DNA of 64,000 nt, taken from the NCBI GenBank assembly GCA_964247055.1, contig OZ176054.1:13144001-13208000 (forward strand), in the 5' to 3' direction. The notes beneath the pieces were generated by a model. That model was not told where the DNA came from. It ran no database searches and saw only the letters and a program-made list of their open reading frames with translations. A program made the translations under genes and the position numbers. This document shows positions 35,249 to 47,000 of this stretch, piece after piece. Source of the stretch: Paragordius varius (taxonomy: Eukaryota; Nematomorpha). Positions within the stretch are counted from its first letter, which is position 1. Every line of letters begins with the position of its first letter.

Positions 35249-38200
35249 AACTATTGAGAAAAACTAATCTGATTATGTTAAATATATTCAGTTTAAACTT
35301 TTTGCATTTTTATTAAAATAAAAAACTGTTAAAATAGTTTTTATGTATAATTTCATCAATCTTTACTCTACTATATACTTCGGTAAAAATTGATACATAC
35401 CAAACTATTGAGAAAAACTAATCTGATTATGTTAAATATATTCAATTTAAAACTTTTTTAAAATAAATATTCTTTTTTTACTTTTTCTAAGTAAAATTTC
35501 AGTTTTTACTGGATATATTTTTGTAAAATTGATATATATAAACTATGGCCAAAAACTAATCAGATTATGTTAAATATATATTCAATTTAAAACTTTTTGC
35601 ATTTTTATAAACATAAAAAGACTTTGTAAAATAATTTCTATCACCTGAATAATTTGGGCGATTTTTTTCCCTTATTTTCCATTTTATCATAATTTTCATT
35701 TTTATTGTCTTTGTTGTGAATTACAATGTTGTAACAAGCGTCACAAAAGGTCGGAGCTAAAATGCGTTGTGGATAACACGTTAAAGTTTTGATGACCTAG
35801 AAATATTAACATTTCCCATTAATTTATGATTTATTGAATTTTACGTAAAAATTAAAATTATAATAAAACTAAATTAAAATCACTTATATCCACACAAATT
35901 TTTGGCGATATAAATTTTTATTGTTTTTTTTTTCGTAACAAATGTTAGAAAGCTTTTTTTTATTTTTACAAGTTATTTATGAGAAACCCTTGTTATATAA
36001 AAAAAATCAATGAAAAACCATAAATTTATATAATATTTATATGATTTACAAAAAAACGTAAATTTTTTTTATAATATTAAATTCTAACGCATATCCATTT
36101 ATAAAATCACTAATATAAGTTAATTAATAAAAGGAAGTGTAAAGTTTAAGCAGTGCTAAATTATATTGCACAGTTATACTTATTATCAAAAAAATTTATT
36201 TCTTTTGTAATATGGAAATATTTTTAATAATACTTGTTAAAGATTCATTAAATAGCAAATATAAATTTTACTCATGTTTTCATGGGTTATTCCAAAAAAG
36301 TGTCGTGTTAACTTCACATAAAAATAATTTAACAGATGGTAAAAATAAATAATAAATAATTTATAAAACCATTTTCAAATTTCTAGTCAACAGCTGATTG
36401 ACTTGACTGTAATCGTAATCGTCATGGCGGATCCCATATGCCGAATGAATGTAATTCCAAATGGCCCGACGAAACATGGACGTATCTACGTTACTTACAC
36501 AACCCATTCTGGAATATAAAATATTATAAGAATAAAAATTTAGTTTTAAATTATTTTTTTTGGATATCACAATAAAAGAATAATTTGAAATAAATTTTCT
36601 ATAATATATATTGAAATTAATTTCAATTTCAAAAATGTTTAAAATTTCACGGGACTTAAAAAATAAACATAAAAACAATTTTTTCAAATTTAAATAAAAT
36701 GACAAACTTCCGATTGGTACAAATATATAAAAAACTTTTTTTATGCAAAAATAATCTCAAAGTATTTTTCATTATTAAGTTTTATATTTATCAAAAATCA
36801 AAAGATTTAAAAAGTATGGTTGGTTGAAATATTATTTGTCTTTATATTTGCACATTTTGTCCGTAATTCGCTTTTTACTGTATTAAATTTTTAAGTGAAA
36901 ATAAAAATAATATGCAATTTAAGTGAATTTTTTGACTTTATTTTTAATCATTCAACATATCAATAAAGTTTTTATAGAAATAAATCTATATTTGCACAAA
37001 AAATTAAAAAAAAACATATGTTAATATTTAGTTTATAATTAATAAAATTCATAGTACGTGGAATAAGTAAGGTGATATGCCATACGGAATTTGTCATCTA
37101 ACAGATTGCTTAGCTCAGGACACAATCTATTAACCAGTGCATACCCATGGTGTTCCCAAGAATAATCCTATATAATATATTTTTAAACAACAAAAATAAA
37201 AAAAGAAATTTTAAATAAAATTAATTAATTAATTAAATCAAGTAAAAAGGATGGTAAATAAGAGGTTTATAAAATATATGATTAAGGTATATTAAACAAT
37301 CCTTATTACAGTAAATTTGAAATTATATGGACAAAACGTAAAAATGTTACGATAAAAATTTTTTTGAAAAGATTTTCATACTTTTTTTATAACAAAATCA
37401 TTTGATAACAATCGTAAAATATGTAATTAATTGTGCCAATATACATTGTTATTTTATACTTTGGAGTTTAAGACAATGAGTTATATTTTAAAAAACCAAG
37501 TTTTTGTCGTTATTTTTTTACATTTTGTCCGTATAATTTCATTTTTTACTGATAGGCATTTATATAAATATAAAATATATCAAAAAAATTGGAATTTACA
37601 AAAAAACGCACTGTTTTTTTCAGATCTCATCTCTATATAGAAAAAAAACTTGGTTTTTTACTCAAGGGTAATTTTATCAAATTATTACATTTTACTCTAT
37701 TTTATACATCATTTTACTTTAAAAAAAACCAAAATTTATCTAATACAATATTGTAAATAAATTCTCAAACAAATTATAATTTAGAAGAAATATAAACTTG
37801 AATTCTAAAGGTAGGGGCTTGACTAGGATGGTCTCGCTTAGCAAAATCAACGTAAGAAAAAGTTTCATCAGCGGAAATAAAAGTTGAAGCTTTAACTAAA
37901 TCCAACACTTCCGTGAGATTAGAACCGTCTCGTTTAAGCTTATTCCTCCAATCTTCAGTTTTGTTTTCATCTCTGACCATGGTTAAAATTTGATATTATA
38001 TACCATTTACACAAATTCAAATTCACTCTTAAACAATTCAAAATGACCCTTAAGCGATTCTAATTCACCCTTAAACAATTCATATTCACCCTTAAACAAT
38101 TCATATTCACCCTTAAACAATTTAAATTCACCCTTAAACAATTCAAAAAAAAATTCAAATTGAACCCTAAAAATAAATTATGTGTTTTCGGGCAGCTAAT

Positions 38201-40539
38201 ATAACCCATCATCATTAATATGAAATATATTTTTAAGAACATATATTATTCGGCATTATATTAATTTTAAACAGAATTTCGTATTTTAAAAATATTAAAA
38301 AATAATGGTAGATTATAATCGTAAAAAACATATAATTTATTTTAGAGTGAATTTAAATTGTTTGAGGGTGAATTTGAATTGTTCAAGGGTGAATTTGAAT
38401 TGTCCGAGGGTGAATTTGAATTGGAAATGATAAAGCAAAGGATGAAAGGACATACGTCAAAATATAAAGACAATAATTTTTCTCAAAAGACAACTACATT
38501 TTTTAAACTTGATTGTTTTTTAAAAATAACTAAATGTTTTGAACTGCAAAGTAAGAAATAGTTGTGTAAAAGGGTAATATAATCAATTATCTATTTTATA
38601 TAATTTGTGGCGGAAAAACTAAGTTTCCTAGCAGTATGAGGTTATTTTTTTAAAAAAAATTATATGTCTTTATGTTTTTAAGTTTTGTCCGTAAAATTTT
38701 AGTAGGCAATCAAAATGTAAAAATAAAAGTATGGTAAAAATAAATATTAAATATATATCACTATTGGTTTCCCCCAAAACTATAAAAATTAAGGATAAAA
38801 AAATATTTTTTAACAAAATTCATATTATAAGCAACATGGTATACTTTTGACAAAAAAATATTTTATTCATTTTATATACCATTTACAATTCAAATTCACC
38901 CCCTGAACAATTCAATTTTACCCTTAAACAATTCAAATTCACCCTCAAATAAATAACATGTTTTTTAAGATTAAAAAATACCAATATTTTTATATATTTT
39001 TAAAAAATAAAAATTTTGTTTTAAAATCATACTGAAAAAATAATAAACTATAACATAAACATATATTTCATATTTATAATGAGTTATATTAGCTGTCCGA
39101 AAACATATAATATATTTTTAGGGTGAATATGAATTGTTCAAGGGTCAATTTGAACAGTAAATGGTATATATTTATTCTAGGAAATATTAGTAAATTAATT
39201 TTCATCTATATTCCAATATTCGTAAACTAAAACGATTGTTTGTGCCTTTAACTTTTACTTGAGTGTTTAAAATATATTTTTAACTTGTTTAAACAACTTT
39301 TAGCAAATATGCTTTTACTTGAAATTATTCGTTCGACGCAAGTTAGTTTCATCGAATTGAAGTAAGAGGGATGATGGACAACTACTGTTTGTCGTCGTGT
39401 TGTCTTCATCAGAAGTAATTCCACTTTGAGGTGAACTCAACAAGACATTGAAATTGGGGTTTTTAATCACATTCTTTCAAATTTAATAATAAAAATTATA
39501 ATTTTAAAGATAAAAATTGAATTAAAATTAAATCAAAGATTAATCCATAAAAATGTAAAAAAATAAAAGACAATTTTTTTTCTAAAAAAACAACCCCATA
39601 CATGGTTAAAGAAACCTTAATTTATCCTATAAAAAACATTTAATTATAATCAAATACATTAATGAATGTGTTATCAATTTCCATTTCTATATAAAACAAT
39701 GAGAGTTATATTTAAAAATATTAAGATTAAAAGTCTATTGGAAAAAATATATGTCTTTATATTTTAACATTTGTCCGTATAATTTCAATTTTTACCGTAA
39801 AATTAATGTATCAAAATTACTGAAAGAGACAAATATTTTTTGGTATATAAAGATAGCCCCATACTTTTTTGAACACACCTTGATTTTTATTAAGTATGTA
39901 ACCTATTGATTATTTTGGATTGCAAGCATAGGGAGAAACATAAATAGGGTTACAAAATTATATTAGTTTATGTGGGAAATATCAAGGTATAAAAAAGTAT
40001 GGCTATCTATAAATTGTCTATTGTTAGGGTAATATATAAGGACAAACCCTTAAAACTAAAAGAAAAATATAATAAAAAAGACATTTTTTTTATAAATAAA
40101 AAGACCCCAAAATTATTTTATAAAAACATTGATATTTTATATATATTTTACATGTTAACAATTTGGAATTTCATAGGTGTCTTTACTAATTTATGTATCT
40201 ATTTTCCTCAATTTATCGCCCCAAAATAATAGGTTATATTACTTGTAAAATTAATCAAGGTTATAATATAAAATCGTCTTCATATATGTTATATAGGATA
40301 ATTTTATTTCAATTAACATACTGCAGTTTCTAGCGTGGATTCAAAGGTATAATTTTTTAATGTAGTTTGTGGAGGTTCAGGTTTAATGGTCATAGCCAGG
40401 GCGATATCTATTGCTTTTTGAGATGAGGGTGTTGCTATATATATGTAGGAAAAAATTATTGAACATTTTTTAGAAATATTGTGACTCAAACTAATGTTTT
40501 AACACATCATCCAGTTAAAGTTTTTTAATCAAAAGTTTG

Positions 40540-40576
<37 letters not shown>

Positions 40577-41039
40577 AAAAAATTATTAAACATTTTTATA
40601 AATTGTAAAATAAAAATCTAATGTTTTAACAATATAAACATTTTTATAAATTGTAGAATAAAAATCTAATGTTTTAACACATCATCTAAAGTTTTTTAAT
40701 CAATCGCTTTTTTTATTTATATATATTAAAGGAAAAAATTATCAAACATTTTTATAAATTGTAGAATAAAAATCTAATGTTTTAACACATCATCAAGTTT
40801 TTTAATCAATCGCTTTTTTTATTTATATATATATAGGAAAAAATTTATTAAACATTTATAAATTGTAGAATAAAAATCTAATGTTTTAACACATCATCCA
40901 GTTAAAGTTTGTTAATCAAAAGTTCGTTTATATATATATATATATATATATAATTATTAAACATTTTTATAAATTGTAGAATTAAATTGATGTTTTAACA
41001 CATCATCCAGTTAAATTTTTAATCAAAAGTTCGCTTTTT

Positions 41040-41083
<44 letters not shown>

Positions 41084-44000
41084 AAAAAATTTATGAAACA
41101 TTTTTAGAAATATTGTGACTTAAACTAATGTTTTAACACATCATCCAGTTAAAGTTTTTTAATCAAAAGTTCACTTTTATATATATATATATATATAGAA
41201 AAAAATTATTTTTATATATCGTGACTTAAACTAATGTTTTAACATCACCCAGTCAAAGTTTTTTAATCAAAAGTTTGCTTTTTTAAGAAAAAATCTTTTT
41301 TTTACCCATAAAACTTATAATTACAGGTGATCAAATATGGGTAATAAAGTGTGAATAAGGCATCAATTAACCTCAAATTAAAAACTTTAAATCTAAATTT
41401 ATTAAGAGTTGACTTCTTTTTATACTTAAACATATATTTTACCTAAAAAATAGTCCTTTGGAAAAAACTTAAATATTTTAATATTCTACCTTACCATAAC
41501 TTACCTCACATATTTTAAGGCTTTAAAATTCAAATTTTACAAACAAAAGAGAATATATAAAGCCAGCCAATTACACTTAATATTGAAAAATTTTACAGTA
41601 TATATGCCTTTCAATGGTTACTTATTTCATAACACTATAGTAGGGGGCAATTTGCAACAAAAGATTATATCGAAAAAAAGGAAATGAAAAAATTGTTAAT
41701 TCGAAATTTTATTGTTTTTTCCATACATTCCTGTGTTGAAATCGCTCTCTACTATAGTGTTGTGAACTAAGCACCATTAAAATAAATGCATACTGTAAAT
41801 TTTTACTGTAAAATTGAATAAAATAATTATAATAGCAGGTCAATTCACAATAGTATATCGAAAAAACGGAAAGAAAAAATTGTTTATTCAATATTTTTTA
41901 GTTTTTTTTTTTTTCATACTAAAAATTGCCCAATTATATATAGTTTGAAATAAGCAACCATTAAAATAAATGCAGGCATATTGTAAAATTTTACTGTAAA
42001 ATTAAAAAAAATTGTTTAATCAACGTTTTGTTGTTTTATCATACATTCCTGTGTGGAAATTTCTCAAAATAAGCAACCATTAAAATAAATGCATACTATA
42101 AATTTTTACTGTAAAATTGAAAAAAAAACTTAATCATGATAGTAGGGGGCAATTTGCAACACAATAGTATATCGAAAAAAAGAATTTTTTTCATTATTTT
42201 GTTGTTTTTTTCATACACTTATGTGTTGAAATTGCCTAACTAAGAAACCATTTAAAATGAATGCATACTGTAAATTATTTTTACTGTAAAATTGAAAAAT
42301 CTCAATAGTGTATCGAAAAAAAAGATATGAAAAAATAGTCTATTCAATATTTGGTCGTTTTTTCCATAAACAATACTGTTGTGTTTCAAATTGCCCCCTA
42401 CTAACGTGTTGAAATTGCTCAAAATAAGAAACCATTAATGAATACATACTGGAAATTTTACTTTAAAACTGAAAAAAAAACTTTATTCTTTACCCGGAGA
42501 TATGGTATTAACATCTTGTGCCATTTCAATGTTGGTGTTTCCAGGAAACATTTCATAATTCTCATTATTGTTATCTAAATCCTGAGCTCGAATCTTTTGA
42601 TGTAAAACTTTCATTTTAGTTATCAGGGCGTCGACAGTCACCTCTTCAAAAGCTTCCAACTATGTTTTAGTATGCAGAAGAGTAAAATTTAGACGGGTTA
42701 TATTATTAGGGTTTAAGAACATTTTAAACATAAAATACAGTCATGTTGTCGTTTATTTTTTTATTAGGCAAATCCCTTAACCTATAAACAACCCTAGATA
42801 AAAACACTTGATGAAAACCTCAGAATTTGGAATTAACAGTCCTATTTTATAACATCCAAGGGGGTTTGTAAAAGACTTTGGTCATGATTTTTAATCAAGA
42901 TGCTATAATTAAACAAATTTTTATGTACAATCCATAGATGTGTTAAATAATGACATATCTATTTAAGTTTCAACAATCTATAACTAATCGATAAGCATAA
43001 TTTATATATTGGCAATATATACTCATCTTTCTGGCTTAAACTGCTGTGAATAATGTTAAAATAAAATAGTTTTTATATTGTTTAATGTAAAACACTCATA
43101 TTAATTAAGGATAACCTTTAACGTCAAACAAAGTAAAAACTATTCCCCCTATTAAAATCAAAGATTTTCAAAAAGTCTCAAAAAAATTTCTCTATCTGTA
43201 AAATTTTACGCAATCTTCGCCCTCGTCTACTGTGTTAAGTTGTAAATCATCATTTGCGGATGGTTCTATCAGAGAATTCTCGTTTTCGGTTGTTGAAACA
43301 AGCAAAACCTTTCTATTCAGCAGGGGTGTACTCGAGTTAGGGTTAATATTACTTGTTTGCAATGGATATGAGAGGGGTGTATCCGTTAACAAAGAGTTTT
43401 TATTGCTTTGTTCTATATCATCATACAAGTAAAAACAGTAAAAAAAGTTTAAAGTTGAATAACTTAAAATAAATTTACATTTTTATTTTACATTTGACAT
43501 AATTCACATATAAAATATATAATTTTAATGATTTATAGTTTTAATTAATAGGAAAATTATACAATGACGATATTTCTAAAGAGTTAGGCGTGAATTAAAT
43601 ATATATATGTGCGTTTGAAAAAATATTTTATAATATAATTAGGTATATACTGTAATTTTTTATAATTTCAAGTACAAGGTTTAGAAACCCTAAGTTTCAT
43701 ATTTCACATGGAGACACTTAAAATTCAGATATATAATATATGGTTGATACCTTAACTCACCCCCTTTAAACCAGTAAAAACACTCTATAAGCCCTTTAAA
43801 AACTTAACATTTAAACCCAATTTCAAATCAAAAAACCAATTTTTATATTAGGTAACCACCGTCCTTGTTAAAACTGTTAATCTTATAATTTTCAAGTCAA
43901 ATTTCTTAAATTAGAGCTTTAAAACCTAAAAAAGTACGCCCTAAAATTTCCTATTTTAAACGTAACAAATTCATTTAAACCTCAAAATTTTCCAACCCAA

Positions 44001-47000
44001 AAAAGTTAAATTTCGTTATTTTTTCTTTTTTAAGCTTTAACCCTAAACAAAAGTCTCTTAACCCTTTAAAAACTTCATTTAAATCTAATTTGAAACTAAT
44101 GAACCAATTTTTTACCAATTAACCAAAATTTTACTTGTGACATCGTCCCTGTAAAACTTTTAATCTAAGTCAAATTTTTTAATTAACTTTAAAACCTAAA
44201 AACTACGCCTTTAAATTCCTTTTTACATCCAACAAATTCATTTAACCCCAAAATTTTCATTATCCTTTCTTTTCCAGTTTTTCGAACCTTTAAACCTCTA
44301 AACAACAGTCTCTTAACCTTTCAGTTTATTCATTTCAATCCAATTTTAACCCATTTTTAAAGCAAAATATCAATCCAATTTTCACAATCAAAAAATTCAA
44401 TAATACCAAATATCAATCCAATTTTCACAATCTAAAAACACAAAAAAAATCCAATTTTAACAATCAAAAAAACTCAAAAAAACAATAAAATCCAATTTTC
44501 AAAATTTAAAAACCAAAATATCAATCCAATTTTTACAATCAAAAAACCAAAAAAACCCGAAGAAATCCAATTTTCACAGTCAAAAAAACTCAAAAAACCC
44601 GAAAAAATTTCAATTCAATTTAAACCAAAATGTCAATCCAATTTTCAATCAAAAAACCCAAAAAATCCAAAAAAACACAAAAAACCTAAAAAAACCCAAT
44701 TTTCACAATCAAAAAACCAAAAAAATCCAAAAAAAACCCAATTTCCACATTCAAAAAAAACCCGAAAATAACAAACCATTACTTGTAAGACCTTCTCCGC
44801 TAATATTATATAGACCATGTTTTTTGCGATAATCCCCGTAGAGTTGAGTAAGCGTAGCATGAAAAGCTTGTTGAGTTAAATCATAAAGCCAAGCGCAACC
44901 AAACACAAGACTACACAATCCCTGGAAATGAGTCAGCAAAGTTATGGCAAAAACCAATTCACCCGGATTCCAATTGTTTTGGGGTAGATCGTTTCTCATT
45001 ACATGCTATTATTAGATATCATTTAAGGTAATTACTTTCTAAAAAAAGGTTTAGTAAAACTATGTTTTGGGGTAAATCGTTTCTCATTACGTACTATTAT
45101 TAGATATATAAAAAGTTTTTAAGTTTAAAAATCTTTTTGAGAGTTTATATTACAGTTTTTGATATCTTTTATAAACTTTTTTTATATTTCCAATTGTTTT
45201 GGGGTAGATCGTTTCTCATAACATGCTATTATTAGATATTTAAAGTATTTATCTTCCTAAAAAATGCTTTTTTGTGAGATTTCTAATGACTATCTTATGT
45301 GATACATAAAAGAGCTTTTGATATAATAAACTAATTTACTTATATTTCCAGTTGTTTTGGGGTAAATCAATATGCTATTATTTGATATAAAAAGTTTTTA
45401 GATATTGAAAAGTATTTAGCTTTAAAAATTTGTGAGTTTTTTAAAGGCTATTTTATGTGAAATAATAGAGCTTTTGATATCTTTAATAAGCTAATTTTCT
45501 TATATTTCCAATTGTTTTTGGGGCAGATCGTTTCTCATTAGAAATTTATTAAAGTATTTAGTTTTCAAGAGTTTTTTAAGAGTTTTAAGACCATTTTATG
45601 GAATATAGTATAGTTTTCGATATTTCCAATTGTTTTGGGGTAAATCGTTTCTCATTACGTGCTATCAAATAGAAAATTATTAGATTTTTGTTAAAGTAAT
45701 TACTTTCTAAAAAAGATTTTTTGTAAGTTTTTTAATGACTTACAGTAAAGTTTTTAATATTTCCAATTTTTTGGGGGATAAAACGGTTCTCATTACGTGC
45801 TGTAGAGGTAATGAAATTATTAGATATTTATTAAAGTATTTAACTTCTTAAATAAGATTTTTTGAGTTTTTAATGACTATGTTATGTGAAATAATAGAGT
45901 TTTTGATATCTTTAATAAAATATTAATCGTTTCTCGAAACGTGCTAGAGGCAAAAAAATGCTGTAAATATAATTAATAATTAAATTTCCTAAAAATTTGT
46001 GAGTTTTTTTGAAATATTTATTTCTCTTTTATATTTAAATTTGCTCACAACAATTTTACGATATTAAAAACACTTTTTACTTTAATAAGTGCTCGATCAA
46101 TTCTCCAGGGTTGATGTGCCAACAACTTATTGATTTCAAACAAATTTTTCATTTTTTGAGGGATGGCTTCAGAATCAAACAACCAATCCATATCACCTCC
46201 GGAATTTAAGAATTCGCGCATTTGATTCACCATGAGCGGACGACAATTGTAACAACTCACGGCCTTTTAGAGGAGTATATTTGCACAAATAAGGAAAAAT
46301 ATCATTAAGTTTGTCATAACCTAAATTCTTTTAAAAAAAGGTAACCACTTTAAAATTTGATATTATACGCTTTAAATTGGTCATTTCACTTTTTAAGCTT
46401 GTTCTTATAAGTGTTTAACCCTTCATATCAAAATTGTACAGCCATTAAACATATCATATTTGAACTTTCATCTAATTATCCAAACATTTTTATTTAAATG
46501 ATAAAATTAGTATGTTTTTGGACTGGTAATAAATTGTTTGTATTCAGCATAAGTTAAAAATGTTAAAATAAAAGTGAGGCATTTGTATAGTTGAATTATA
46601 AATTAATGGTATATTATGTTTTCTGGATATGTAAAAGTGCCAATAAAACGCGAAACTAAAAAATTACCATAAGCGCAATAAAATGGCGATCGGCGTAAGA
46701 GAGTGAGAAATTGCCTTTCAACAAGAAATTGTGCATACGATAAAACTTTTCAAAGTATTTGGGATGAAGGGTTAAGACATACGTCACTTTTTCCAAAATA
46801 GCATCATCACGTGTCTCGATATCAGCTGTTTCCGTTTTGCTTGGTTTAGCGGGAGTGGTAATGTTCATGTTGGTCGTTACATAATCTGGACAATATTTCA
46901 ACATGGTTTGTGTTATGGGCGCCACACATTTATAAGATGGCGGATCATTCAGCAATTCGTCTTCGGCAGCGCTTGAGTCTAAATCATCTGATGAATGCAA

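Noticed and set aside
44645-44860. Minus-strand frame rich in Phe/Gly running out of sestrin exon 4
   Set aside because: It reads through the exon 4 donor into the adjacent tandem array (CCAAAAAACC complement) and loses sestrin similarity.
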